Shown here: piece by piece, positions 46,832 to 57,008 of the stretch
How positions within the stretch are numbered: the first letter of the stretch is position 1
Layout of the letters: each line of letters starts with the position of its first letter
Assembly: GCF_901472535.1 (NCBI RefSeq)
Contig: NZ_LR590470.1
Location: 2,108,001-2,172,000 of the forward strand
Reading direction: 5' to 3'
Length of the DNA: 64,000 bases
Origin: Sphingobacterium daejeonense
GTDB taxonomy: Bacteria; Bacteroidota; Bacteroidia; Sphingobacteriales; Sphingobacteriaceae
Program-made: the position numbers and the translations under genes
The notes under the pieces: generated by a model
What the model saw: only the letters and a program-made list of their open reading frames with translations
Databases searched by the model: none
Told to the model about the DNA's origin: nothing

Positions 46832-49800
46832 ATGAAGAAATTTGTACAAAATATCGTAACCTTTTCATTAAGGAATACCACATTTATACTGTTCGCTACA
46901 CTTGCGCTATTGTTTGGAGGTATTTATGCTTTAAAACATACGGCTATTGAGGCTTTTCCTGATGTTACCAATACCCGTGCAAGGATTATTACTCAATGGC
47001 CTGGAAGAAGTGCAGAAGAGGTAGAAAAACTAGTAACGCTGCCCATTTCCAAGGAGATGAATAGCATTCCTAGAAAATCAAATATTCGTTCCATTTCTCT
47101 TTTTGGACTTTCTGTAGTAACGGTTCAGTTTGAAGATGGGGTAGAAGATTTTTATGCTCAGCAATATGCTTCCAATAAATTAGGTGGCGTAGAACTTCCT
47201 GAAGGAACCAGCGTTTCCATCGAGCCTCCATCAGGGGCAACAGGAGAGATATTTAGGTACATTCTAAAGAGTGACCTGCCAATCAAAGAAGTCTCAGCAA
47301 TTCAGGATTGGGTTATAGAAAGAGAGCTGTTGAGTGTTCCGGGTGTAGCCAATGTGATTAGTTTTGGGGGTGAAGAGAAAATATATGAAATCAAGATCAA
47401 CCCAAATGAACTTAAGAGTTTTAATTTAACTCCGTCGGATGTATTTGAAGCGGTTTCAAAATCCAATGTCAATGTAGGTGGAGATGTTATCCAACAAGGA
47501 GATCAGGCTTATGTTGTCAGAGGGGTTGGTCTACTGGACAAAATTGAAGATATAGGCAATATTACAGTCAAATTAAATGGTTCTACACCAGTATTGATCA
47601 AAAATGTTGCAGAAGTTGTAGTTTCCAATAAACCAAGGTTGGGTAAGGTCGGGTATAATGAAAATGATGATGTCGTGGAGGGGATCGTTGTTATGTTACG
47701 TGGCGAAAACCCATCCGAGGTTATTGGTAGACTGAAAGAGAAAATAGAAGAATTAAATAGCCGTACCCTCACTCAAAATATTCAAATCGAAACTATTATT
47801 GACCGTACTACTCTAGTTGATAATACCGTAAAAACAGTTTCTAAAAATATTATCGAAGGGGTATTGCTCGTTTCTCTGATCGTTTTCATCTTTTTATATA
47901 ATTGGAAATCGACACTCATTGTAGCATCAGTAATCCCATTATCTTTTCTGTTTGCTATTATCATGCTGAAGTTCCAAGGTTTACCGGCCAACCTTATATC
48001 TATGGGTTCATTAGATTTCGGCCTATTACTTGAGGGAACCTTGGTTATCGTTGAAACGGTGTTTGTTGCATTAGCTACTCTTTCCCATAAAGTGGGGCCT
48101 GAAAGATTTGCTAAAATGAGCAAATTAGGGGTTATTAAGAAAAGTGCCGGTAGTGTCGCATCTTATATCTTTTTTGCGCTCTTGATTTTGATTGTCGCAC
48201 TATTGCCGATATTTTCATTTCAAAAGGTAGAGGGCAAAATGTTTTCACCATTAGCTTTCACTTTAGGGTATGCATTGTTAGGGTCATTAATTCTGAGCTT
48301 GACCTACGTTCCTGCAATGTGTAAATTGCTTTTTACCAAAGGAATTGAAGAAAAGGAGAACTTTATAACTAGGTTTTTCAATAAATCAATATATGGACTT
48401 TATCGAGTGTCCTTAAAGTTTAAAAGAATAACATTAGGTGTTTTCATAGGGATTTTAGGTCTTTGTGTTATTAAATTTATGAACTACGGTTCTGAATTTT
48501 TACCGCAGTTGAATGAAGGTGCGATTTATATTCGGGCAACTTTGCCAAACAGCATTAATCTGGATGAATCGAGTCGTCTCACTAAGGAAATGAAAGGTCT
48601 GATGGTAGAATCATGCCCTGAGATTGATTTTATTTTGACCCAAACCGGTCGACCAAATGACGGTACTGATCCTACCGGATTTTTCAACATCGAATTCAAC
48701 GTTCAATTAAAGGATGAAAGTGAATGGGAGCGTGGATTGGATAAAGAAGGTATAATTCAAGATCTAAGGACAAAACTAAGCCAATACCCTGGAATAAATT
48801 TTGGATTTAGCCAGCCAATACAAGACAATGTTGAAGAATATGTTGCTGGTGTCAAGAGTTCCTTGGTAATCAAAATTTTTGGAGACGATCTTTATAAACT
48901 TGAGGATTATGCCAATCAAGTTGCCGAATCTATAGGCAAAGTGAATGGAATTACCGATATCAATGTTTATAAAACATAGGATTGCCAGAATTGAGGATTC
49001 AGTTGCATGATTCAAAAATGGCCAAATATGGTGTTTTTACTCAAGATGTTCAAGCAGTAATTGCTATGACCATAGGCGGACAAGCGGCAACTAAATTCTA
49101 TGAAAAAGACCGACAGTTTGATATTGTTCTTCGTTTCAATGAAGAATACAGAGATACTCCAGAAAAAATCGGGAATATCCTCATTCCAACAAGTACTGGA
49201 GAAAATATTCCATTGCAAGAAATAGCAACGATTGGTTATGTTACTGGTCCGGCGTTTATTTACAGAGAAGGCAATAGTCGCTATATCGGTGTTGGATTCA
49301 GTATCTCGGGAAGGAGACCTGGGAAGCACCATTGAGGAAGCAAAATCAGTAGTCGCACAAGATATTAAGTTGCCTAAAGAAAATTATATGGAATGGGCAG
49401 GCGAGTTTGAAAGTAAGGAGAGAGCAACCAAGCAATTGATGACGGTAATTCCTATTTCACTGGCTCTCATATTATTGTTGCTATACAGCAATTTCGGAAA
49501 CATGAAAGATACTGCTATCGCTGCAATCACAATTCCATTTGCATTTATTGGTGGCTTTTTATCGCTTTGGATAACAGGAACTATTTTCGGATTTCAGCAG
49601 GGATAGGGCTCATTATTCTATTTGGTGTAAATACAATCAATGGGATTATCCTGATTGCTGTCATGAAGGATTTTCTGAAGAAGTATTCTTTGAAAGAAGC
49701 GATAGATAAGGGTGTGAAAAGCCGTATCCGTTCCATTGTGATGATTGCCTTGATGGGCTCAGTAGGATTATTGCCGGCAGCACTTTCAGGGGGAATGGGT

Positions 49801-49935
49801 TCAGAAATTCAGAAGCCATTGGCAATTATGATTGTAGGAGGCCTGTTGATTTGTTTGGTGCTGTCGTTTGCGGTTCTGCCAGTCGTGTTTTATTATGCTT
49901 ATAGAAAGAGTAAATTGTTAGCTAATAATAATTAA
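46832..49935 (+). CDS. Heavy-metal efflux RND transporter, CusA/CzcA family (three frameshifts)
   Basis: Inner-membrane RND pump with twelve expected helices and two large periplasmic loops. HME-type pieces: AFPDVTNTRARIITQWPGRSA at residues ~33-53, GSLDFGLLLEGTLVIVE in helix 4 (in place of the DDAVV word of other RND groups), and GVNTINGIILIAVMKDF near the end. Three single-base errors split it: one A missing at 48971-48974 (repair gives VYKNIGLPELRIQL), one extra G at 49313-49314 (SISGRDLGSTIEEAK), one A missing at 49591 (TIFGISAGIGLIIL). Repaired length is 1034 residues, normal for CusA. Metal specificity (copper/silver or zinc/cobalt) cannot be fixed here. Confidence 0.9.
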
Positions 49936-49945
49936 CTTTGCAGGC

Positions 49946-50470
49946 ATGAAGAAAAAGGGGACTGCTATTAATAAAAAGCCAGAATTTTCGAGGCCAGTTG
50001 AGAGATATTTTTATGATTTAGATAAAACTTACGGTGAAGGAAACTATACCTTGTATGCCATATTTTTATTCCTCTCATTTTTCGCAATAATGGGTTTGAT
50101 CTGGATGATTCCCTTTCCACAATTAGATTTTTTGGTAAAAATGAACGCACATACCTTTTTGAACTGGGGTTCATTTTTCATCGCAATAGTTATTTATTGC
50201 TATTTAAAACTAGCACCAACACTTTCTTATGCGGTATTGTTTACCATCGGAATCATGAGTTATTTCATCGTTCAATTGGAATATATCGAACGTGATGGTG
50301 GACCTTCAGTAGTTTTGGTTTGTTCCATTTTGGCTATCATCGGTCTGGCAGGTTTATTTTTTGCAAGCAATAACACAAAAAAAGGTGAAGCTTCATTTTT
50401 AAATCTATTGACAATTGGACCAATATGGTTGTGGTCTAAGGTATTTGATAGGTTGAAATGGAAGTATTAA
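49946..50470 (+). CDS. Membrane protein of unknown function behind the metal pump
   Basis: A 174-residue protein with four predicted membrane helices (about residues 37-57, 70-90, 93-112 and 122-145), a charged N-terminus (KKKGTAINKKPEFSRPVERY) and a basic C-terminus ending KWKY. The stretch FLNLLTIGPIWLWSKVFDRL is amphipathic. No family is recognised with certainty. It starts 10 bp after the pump stop and is probably part of the same operon. It could be a metal-pump accessory or an unrelated passenger. Confidence 0.6.
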   Translation: MKKKGTAINKKPEFSRPVERYFYDLDKTYGEGNYTLYAIFLFLSFFAIMGLIWMIPFPQLDFLVKMNAHTFLNWGSFFIAIVIYCYLKLAPTLSYAVLFTIGIMSYFIVQLEYIERDGGPSVVLVCSILAIIGLAGLFFASNNTKKGEASFLNLLTIGPIWLWSKVFDRLKWKY

Positions 50471-50564
50471 AAGAGTATTTAGTATTTAGATTTTGTGCTG
50501 AATTTTAACAAATTCAGATCTAAATGACCGCTGAAGATGGAGAAACCAATCAGCGTGTTATATT

Positions 50565-50756
50565 TATCTCTATAAAAGTTACACCCCTACAGGGTTAAAT
50601 GGCGCATTATATTTATCCCTATAATAGTTACACCCCTACAGGGTTATTTAGTGTATTATATTTATCTCTATAATAGTAACACCCCTACAGGGTTAAATGG
50701 CGATTAATGTCATTTTCTATAATAGCACAACCCCGCTAGGGGTGACACTATTATAG
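50565..50756 (+). repeat. 49-bp tandem array of palindromic CCCTACAGGG units
   Basis: ACACCCCTACAGGGTT starts at 50581, 50630 and 50679, an exact 49-bp period; the linkers (AATGGCGCATTATATTTAT and variants) are related to each other. A fourth, diverged unit (50717-50756) is a larger palindrome: CTATAATAG and CTATTATAG arms around ACCCCGCTAGGGGT. No gene is present. Confidence 0.85.
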
Positions 50757-50930
50757 AAAAAAATGGCCATGCACCCCCAAAAACCCCATCGGGGTTAAAT
50801 GCCGTAGGCATGAAATCTCTCTTAAATGCCGTAGGCATGTAATATCTATAGCATTAAAATCGCCTCAAAAACCAACACCATAGGTGTGGCATGTTTGTTA
50901 ACTTCTGCTATAATAGTTTCACGCTGATGG
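50744..50930 (+). repeat. ~190-bp dispersed element, copy 1
   Basis: From GACACTATTATAG to CTGATGG this segment is collinear with 62941-63130, with roughly 80-85 percent identical bases by eye. It includes CCCCATCGGGG, two ATGCCGTAGGCAT palindromes, TAATATCTATAG and ATCGCCTCAAAAACCAACACC. Further degenerate GGGGTGTAACTA units follow up to 51050. Confidence 0.85.
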
Positions 50931-51179
50931 GGTTATACTATTTTTTTATACCAGGTGATAAACCTGTGCACGGCGAGCCAACCCCAGAGGGGTGTAACTA
51001 TTATAGAAGCGATTTTATCCCCCCTGTGCAACCCTGTAGGGGTGTAACTATAAATTCCTGTTCAATTAAATTTTAGACTCCGTGACGATCAAAATTCTTG
51101 TAAATCTCCCTGTACAAAAAAAGAAAGGTTTCACCCAACGCAATGCCCGGCGCTTAGACTTGCGCTAGCTAAGCTTAAG

Positions 51180-51203
51180 ATGGTTGGTGGGGACACCAAC
51201 CAT
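51180..51203 (+). repeat. Hairpin ATGGTTGGTG-GGGA-CACCAACCAT, copy 5
   Basis: Perfect 10-bp stem; loop GGGA here. Preceded by the shared lead-in GACTTGCGCTAGC (51158-51170) and AGCTTAAG. It lies 48 bp behind the stop of the convergent alkaline phosphatase gene. Confidence 0.85.
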
Positions 51204-51250
51204 TGCCTTCGTGAAAACACCGACCATGGCAGAAAAAGTTCACCATTCCC

Positions 51251-53140
51251 TTATTTAATATCCTTTAACCGATAAATAATTTTGGCAATATCAGTATTGT
51301 CCAAAAATCCCTGAAAATTTTCCGCTCCTGGGCCAAATGCCATAAGTGGTACAGGAATACCAGTATGATCCGTTGTGGCAAAATCTCCTAGCACAGTTCT
51401 GCTCGCTTGATCTGCATCCAGAATCACCAAACCTCCAGTTTCATGGTCTGAGGTTACAATAATCAAAGTTTCTTGATCTTTTTCAGCAAACTCCAACGCT
51501 TGACCAACTAATCTATCAAAACTTAGATATTCAGTTATCGTAAATCCCATAGAATTGCTATGACCGCCACCATCAATTTTAGCACCCTCAATCATCAGAA
51601 AGAAACCCTTGGAATGGTCCTTCTGCAGAAAATTAATGGCAGGATTTAGAGCATGTTCTATAAACCTGTAAGAAGTTTTGATTTTAGATTGATTTTGGTC
51701 CAGCTTATTCCATTTATGGTCAACCTGATCTTCTTGAAAAATCAATGCTCTTTTTCCAGGGATCTTGGATAATTCATCTAAAGATGTTTCAATCTTGAAA
51801 CCTTTGTTTTCTAAAGAAGTCACCAATGCTTTATTATCTTTTTCAAAAGCACTGTTTTTCCCACCTATAATCAAATCGAGATTAGAGTTGATTAAATCAT
51901 TTGCAATACTATCAGACTGATCTCGCTCGCTCACATGGGTATAGAATGCAGATGGGGTGGCACCTGTAATTTCGTCGTTCGAGATTATTCCAGACCGCAT
52001 TCCCAATTCTGCTAATCTGTCCGGTATATTTGCTACTTTATTACCCATACTGTCAACACCAATATGCCTGTTCTTGGTTTTTGAACCTGTTGCTATTGCG
52101 CTGCCACCTGCTGCAGAATCTGTATGATAATTGTCTGTAGGTTGGGTTTTTAAATAACAAGTATGAGGCATATTCAAAACGTTAAGCTTGCCATTATTTG
52201 CCATAGCTGCTGCCCATAGTTGAGATAACCCTGCTCCATCACTGATCAAAAGGATAATATTTTTTGGTTTTAAACCTGTTTTGAACTTAGTTTTTATCTC
52301 GTAAGGCGTGTATACACTTTCCTCTTTATACGATTCCTTTGGATAATTTATTAGGAATTCGCTCAATTCAAAAGGTTTATCAGTATTTATATAGTCTATT
52401 CCAATTTTTGGCCACTCATACCAGGTGGTTTTGGTGTCAGGAGATGCCCAAAAGCGAATCTTTTTCCCTAACCTATGTACAGAATCAACTTTCGTTTTTA
52501 TAATTTTTAGGTCCTTATCCGTAAGTCTTCCAAGTCCATTCCATTTTGACAATGAACCAAAGGATACACTGATCAAGCCAATTCTCTCCAGTTGGGCAGG
52601 GCTGTAGTTTTCACTTAAATTACCGTCGAAATAGAAAATATCATCATACTTAGGGAAATCCTCAGCTTTAGGCCTATTCCCACTAATGAGTAATTTGACA
52701 GCTTTTGGATTATTCTTACTGTCAAACAATTCCCTGTGAGGCTTTAATAATTTTGTTAAATGGTCCAAGATTGGAGCACCTTCCGTCTTTGGATCAATCA
52801 ATAATTGAAGTTGGCCTTGGTTTGGATACAAAAATCCATCTTCACTATGTTTATAGGCTTCTAAAATTGGTTCTAAATAGAGCTTAGTAAAGGTTCTATC
52901 TTTAGTTATTTCATGTGGGTCATGAGCCACATAAAGTTCACCATCCTTCAAAAACAAATCCACCTCAATAGAACCAAAACCTAATCCGTATGCCTGTTTA
53001 AAAGGATTATTTCTAGTATAATCATTATGAGAATGAGCATTAGGCAGGTAGGCAATGGGTTTTATCTGTCCATAAGTTATTCCAGAAAACAGTAATACAG
53101 CAGGTAATAGAATATTATAAAATCGGATGTTCATAAACAT
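51251..53140 (-). CDS. Secreted bipartite protein: PLC/GDPD-like domain plus alkaline phosphatase
   Basis: A 629-residue exported protein (signal peptide ending near GITYGQ). Residues ~30-285 form a TIM-barrel domain like glycerophosphodiester phosphodiesterase or PI-PLC (NAHSHNDYTRNNPF, GSIEVDLFL, ELYVAHDP, IDYINTDKP). Residues ~295-629 are an alkaline phosphatase: LLISDGAG (metal Asp301), TDSAAGGSAIATG (phosphoryl-acceptor Ser342), IEGAKIDGGGHSN, VTSDHETGG and TTDHTG. The order suggests stepwise release of phosphate from phosphodiesters, first the diester and then the monoester. Similar two-domain proteins occur in Bacteroidota. No PhoB box was identified. Single gene. Confidence 0.88.
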   Translation of the reverse strand: MFMNIRFYNILLPAVLLFSGITYGQIKPIAYLPNAHSHNDYTRNNPFKQAYGLGFGSIEVDLFLKDGELYVAHDPHEITKDRTFTKLYLEPILEAYKHSEDGFLYPNQGQLQLLIDPKTEGAPILDHLTKLLKPHRELFDSKNNPKAVKLLISGNRPKAEDFPKYDDIFYFDGNLSENYSPAQLERIGLISVSFGSLSKWNGLGRLTDKDLKIIKTKVDSVHRLGKKIRFWASPDTKTTWYEWPKIGIDYINTDKPFELSEFLINYPKESYKEESVYTPYEIKTKFKTGLKPKNIILLISDGAGLSQLWAAAMANNGKLNVLNMPHTCYLKTQPTDNYHTDSAAGGSAIATGSKTKNRHIGVDSMGNKVANIPDRLAELGMRSGIISNDEITGATPSAFYTHVSERDQSDSIANDLINSNLDLIIGGKNSAFEKDNKALVTSLENKGFKIETSLDELSKIPGKRALIFQEDQVDHKWNKLDQNQSKIKTSYRFIEHALNPAINFLQKDHSKGFFLMIEGAKIDGGGHSNSMGFTITEYLSFDRLVGQALEFAEKDQETLIIVTSDHETGGLVILDADQASRTVLGDFATTDHTGIPVPLMAFGPGAENFQGFLDNTDIAKIIYRLKDIK

Positions 53141-53302
53141 GTAGTTTAGGAGAGTTTGTATATGTTGTAAATCGTTAATAAAATAGTAATAGATTTGGCT
53201 AAATTATAATTCAACTATTATTGATTTATTACTTTTATATTAGCTTTTGATAAACTAATAGTTTTATAATAATTCATATTTGATTTACCTATTTCAAATC
53301 CG

Positions 53303-53896
53303 ATGAAGGATCTTCAATACCCACTACATTTCACATTCCGTGTCACCAGCCTAGCGAATGATTTTTCTGCAAAAGATGCCAATGGCAACAGTATTTATTA
53401 CGTTCGCGAAAAAATCTTTACTTGGCGAGATCATATTATGGTATATAGGGATGAAAGCAAATCAGAATTACTTTATGAATTAAAGTCAAACAAACTTATT
53501 GATTTCCAACAGACATTTACGATAACTGACCATACAGGTAAAGTGATTGGGAAGGTGAGACGTAAATCTATCAAATCCCTTTGGAGATCAACCTTCAATT
53601 TAATGGACCCAGAAGATAAATTGGATCATACCATAAAAGAGAAAAATCCTTGGGTAAAAATGTGGGATGGTTTGTTTGGAGAATTGCCTCTCGTTGGCAT
53701 GTTGTCAGGCTACTTTTTCAATCCATCTTATATATTGAGAAATGACCAGGATGAACCCATGTTTGAAATCAACAAAGAGCCTTCATTTTTCGGTAGGAAA
53801 TTTACCGTTCAAAAATTAACTAACGCACCTGTTGATGATGAACGTTTCGTACTCAGCTTGATGTTAATGGTCTTAATGGAAAGGGATAATGGATAA
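53303..53896 (+). CDS. LURP-one-related / tubby-like C-terminal domain protein
   Basis: A 197-residue protein without signal peptide. The beta-strand pattern FTFRVTSLANDFSAKDANGN, ELLYELKSNKLIDFQQTFTI, TGKVIGKVRRKSIKSLWRST and PSYILRNDQDEPMFEINKEP matches LURP1/phospholipid-scramblase-like tubby folds (12-stranded barrel with a central helix). Such proteins may bind phosphoinositides or anionic lipids in eukaryotes; the bacterial role is unknown. Single gene; shares a bidirectional terminator with the convergent acetyltransferase. Confidence 0.75.
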   Translation: MKDLQYPLHFTFRVTSLANDFSAKDANGNSIYYVREKIFTWRDHIMVYRDESKSELLYELKSNKLIDFQQTFTITDHTGKVIGKVRRKSIKSLWRSTFNLMDPEDKLDHTIKEKNPWVKMWDGLFGELPLVGMLSGYFFNPSYILRNDQDEPMFEINKEPSFFGRKFTVQKLTNAPVDDERFVLSLMLMVLMERDNG

Positions 53897-53925
53897 AAAA
53901 ATCCCTTATAATGACTATAAGGGAT
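53894..53925. terminator. Bidirectional terminator
   Basis: ATCCCTTATA (53901-53910) and TATAAGGGAT (53916-53925), with seven A before; a strong T-run results on the minus strand for the acetyltransferase operon. Confidence 0.85.
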
Positions 53926-53944
53926 TTCAAAACCTATATATAGA

Positions 53945-54450
53945 TTAACTTTTATTTTTAAAGATGGAATAGGTAAACTTTACTTTACCATTCTCATCTT
54001 CTTCTTCCTTTTCTTTAATGGCGCCAATTTTTCCCAAAGCCATCTGCGAACGGATATTTTCAGATGCAACATGGAAAATAACCTTGTCCAGCTTTTCAAA
54101 GGCAAAATCCATCATTAGATTTTTAATGGATTGATTGTATTCACCACCCCAATATTTCTTTCCCAAGAAAGTGTAGCCAATAGCAACAGATTTCTCGTGT
54201 CTGTCGTATTGATAGAATGAGGTTGCACCGATTACCTGTTCTGTTTTAGCATCTAAAATCAAGTAGGGGATATCGGTATCGATTAATTTTTGAAAAATAT
54301 CTTGTAAATCCTACAGGCGTATAGCGTGTAGTGTCCGGGTGCTGGGCCAAATCTCTGGGTCCGATGCAGCGGCAAATACCCATTCATAATCGTTTTTGAT
54401 CATGGGTATCAATTTTACCAAGTCGTTGCTAAGAGTCTTTCTTCCAGCAT
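53945..54450 (-). CDS. GNAT acetyltransferase, RimJ/RimL type (three frameshifts)
   Basis: Acetyltransferase similar to the RimJ/RimL-like proteins that modify N-termini or small amines. The C-terminal ~100 residues are intact (ATSFYQYDRHEKSVAIGYTF, YNQSIKNLMMDFAFEKLDKV). On the minus strand, an ATG at 54450 opens MLEERLLSNDLVKLIPMIKN once one base is added near 54430. Adding one base at 54347-54348 gives DPEIWAQHPDTTRYTPVGF, and removing one in the A run 54293-54297 gives TRYFQKLIDTDIPYLIL. The repaired protein has 168 residues. It starts 5 bp behind the tyrA stop, so it is probably the third gene of that operon. Confidence 0.8.
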
Positions 54451-54455
54451 AACAT

Positions 54456-55296
54456 TTATTTTATGATACGTTTGATTTTATTGGATTTCTTAATCCATTT
54501 ATGGACAGCTTCATAATCCTCTTTCTCGATTTTATCATAAATGTGCTGAAGCTGTTTGATATGTTCTTCCAATACCTCCAATACATTGGTTCGGTTTTTG
54601 TTTAAAGATTGGTGTCCACATATCAGGTGATGACTTTGCAAGACGAACTGTGGATTGAAAACCCGATCCTGCAAGTTCAAAAATCCTGCCCTGCGATTTT
54701 TCTTTCTCTAATACTGTCAAAGCTAAAGCAAAAGATGTTAAGTGCGAGATATGAGATACATAAGCTGTATGCATATCATGCTCTTCTGCAGTCATAAATG
54801 AGGTCTTCATCTCAAGTTGTTCTGTAACTGCATCTGCCAATTCAAATGCATCCTCATCAGAACGGAAAGCCTCAACATATACCATCATTTTATCTTTGAA
54901 TAAATCTGGAATTGCTGCTTCCGGACCTGAATATTCGGTACCAGCCATGGGATGGGCTGCTACATATCTGCCTCTATTTGGATGGTCCTTTATTAAGTTC
55001 AGGATATTGGATTTTGTAGACCCCATGTCAATTATTACTTGGTCGGTTGCTACATCAAGTAATTTGGGCAATAAGGTCATGATGGCATCGACAGGCACAG
55101 TCAATACAATAACCTTACATGATTTCATGGCATCCTCCAAAGATTGGATTTCATCCACTAAATCAAGCTGCAATGCTTTCTTTTGATTTATCTCACTTTT
55201 CTCGACACCTATTATTTTATCGAAAAAGTTAGTTTGTTTAAGTCGGATACCGATTGAACCACCAATCAAACCTATCCCGACAATTGCTATATTCAT
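54456..55296 (-). CDS. tyrA: Prephenate dehydrogenase (frameshifted)
   Basis: Cytoplasmic NAD-dependent enzyme of tyrosine synthesis that turns prephenate into 4-hydroxyphenylpyruvate. The Rossmann motif VGIGLIGGSIG is at the N-terminus; HPMAGTEYSGPEAA and HISHLTSFALA carry the catalytic His and substrate-binding residues. The frame breaks at the T run 54595-54599 (plus strand); removing one base joins PIFKQNRTNVLEVLEEHIKQ to the helical C-terminus, giving 279 residues. Position between an aminotransferase and an acetyltransferase supports an aromatic amino acid operon. Confidence 0.92.
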
Positions 55297-55339
55297 TTTA
55301 AATACAATTCAATTAAATTAAAAATTTGCAGATCGAAAG

Positions 55340-56500
55340 TTATAATGATTTTTTAATTCTTTCAATCGCAAGTTCATACACTTCTACCTTGGCACATAAG
55401 CTGATGCGGATATATTGTTCTCCCTCAGATCCAAAAATCCCTCCCGGCGTAATAAATACATGCGCATTATAAAGAATATTATCGCAAAGTTGATATGAAT
55501 TTTCATATCCTGCAGGGATTTTGGCCCAAACGAACAATCCTACTTGATTTTCGTCGTAGCTGCAGTTCAACAGATTCATGATTTCAAAAACCTTATTTAT
55601 ACGCTTACGGTATTCTTCATTCAATTCCGTGTACCACGATTTATCCAAGGATAAAGCTGTTGCAGCAGCTAATTGCATAGGTAGAAACATTCCTGAATCC
55701 ATATTGCTTTTGAATCGCATGATCTGGCCAATACGTTTTTCATCCGCTATCAACATGCCAATTCTCCAACCGGCCATATTTGATGATTTACTCAACGAAT
55801 TAAGTTCTATAGCTACATCTAAAGCTCCAGGAACTTCCATGATACTTTGTGGACTATCATTTAAGATAAAACTGTATGGGTTATCATGGCATATCAATAT
55901 TTCATGCTTTTTTCCGAATGCTATAATTTTTTCAAAAAAATCACGGTTGGCTAAGGCACCAGTCGGCATATGCGGATAATTGATCCACATAAGCTTCACT
56001 TTTGATAGGTCCATCTGTTCCAATTGGTTAAAATCTGGCAACCAATTGTTCTCGAGTTTTAGATCATACGTTAATGGTGTTGCACCAGTGATCGTAACCG
56101 CACTTGAATAGGCTGGGTAACCAGGATTTGGAATCAAAGCATAGTCACCCTCTTGAAGGTAGGTCATACAGATATGCACTATACCTTCTTTAGAACCAAT
56201 AAGTGGTAATATTTGTGTGTCTGGATTTAGATTAACGCGATAATATCGACGATACCAATCCGCCATAGCCGTTCTAAGAGCAGGTGCTCCTTTATAACTT
56301 TGATAGCCATGAGTAGTTGGTAATGCTGCCTGCTCTTGAAGTGTTTTAATCACTTCTGGATGAGGAGGTAGGTCAGGACTTCCGATGCCAAGGTTAATTA
56401 CTTGAGCACCATTCCTGTTCATTTCATCGATTTCTCTCAACTTCTTCGAAAAGTAATATTCTTCTGTTCGTTGAAGCCTTTTCGCTACTTCTATTTCCAT
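55340..56500 (-). CDS. PLP-dependent aminotransferase, class I/II
   Basis: A 386-residue fold-type I aminotransferase. Visible motifs: INLGIGSPDLPPHPEVI, GYPAYSSAV, NYPHMPTGA (Asn that contacts PLP), CHDNPYSFI and the Schiff-base Lys in NSLSKSSNMAGWRIGM. Length and start (MEIEVAKRLQRTEEYYFSKK) fit the family of aromatic or diaminopimelate-type aminotransferases. As tyrA follows after 43 bp, the most likely job is the last transamination to tyrosine or phenylalanine. Confidence 0.88.
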   Translation of the reverse strand: MEIEVAKRLQRTEEYYFSKKLREIDEMNRNGAQVINLGIGSPDLPPHPEVIKTLQEQAALPTTHGYQSYKGAPALRTAMADWYRRYYRVNLNPDTQILPLIGSKEGIVHICMTYLQEGDYALIPNPGYPAYSSAVTITGATPLTYDLKLENNWLPDFNQLEQMDLSKVKLMWINYPHMPTGALANRDFFEKIIAFGKKHEILICHDNPYSFILNDSPQSIMEVPGALDVAIELNSLSKSSNMAGWRIGMLIADEKRIGQIMRFKSNMDSGMFLPMQLAAATALSLDKSWYTELNEEYRKRINKVFEIMNLLNCSYDENQVGLFVWAKIPAGYENSYQLCDNILYNAHVFITPGGIFGSEGEQYIRISLCAKVEVYELAIERIKKSL

Positions 56501-57008
56501 TTTTTAATTTGATTTGGCGATAAAATTATAAAAACTTAATGGTTTTATTCCAATTATGACAAATAATAAAGCTCATGATTGAATAATTTATGAAGTAACC
56601 TGTTGTTTAACTCTTTAGGTTTCGGCATTAGGAACTCAGCCATTTCCAAGCAACCCCTCGAAAGTAATTATTAGGAAAATTTTGGCTACATGAATATTTT
56701 GATAAATATCTTGTAAACAATTTCTCCATTATTAAATATTCTCAACTATAGAAATACATTTGATACTTATTTTTATTGAAATATTGCTTATATAAGCTTA
56801 AATTGAGCAATAAAAATAAATTATTATAAATTATTATTCTTTGTGAGAAAAAATGTATAATTTATAATTCAAGTTTTGCATGATAAAAACAAAAAGATTA
56901 AAATTAATTTTAAAGAAAATAATATTTAATGATATAAAAGTGTATTTTCGTTTTAAGGTTAGTTTAATGTTTATAAGTGTAAAATATTTTCTTTAATTTT
57001 TAAATCCC
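56501..57008. other. 508-bp AT-rich gap between divergent genes
   Basis: No open frame of merit. The part from about 56700 to 57000 is extremely AT-rich. A 12-bp perfect palindrome GCTTATATAAGC (56786-56797), flanked by ATT and a later GAGCAAT, could be an operator for the LacI-type regulator encoded downstream, but nothing confirms this. Confidence 0.5.

Noticed and set aside
48982..49935. Three small membrane genes behind the RND pump
   Set aside because: They are successive parts of CusA in different frames; three single-base repairs give one 1034-residue pump.
50565..50756. Possible CRISPR array at the 49-bp periodic repeats
   Set aside because: The repeat cores are imperfect and the 'spacers' are related to one another. 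No cas gene is in the window.
56786..56797. Palindrome GCTTATATAAGC as LacI operator
   Set aside because: One palindrome in an AT-rich gap is weak; kept only as a remark and not called as an operator.
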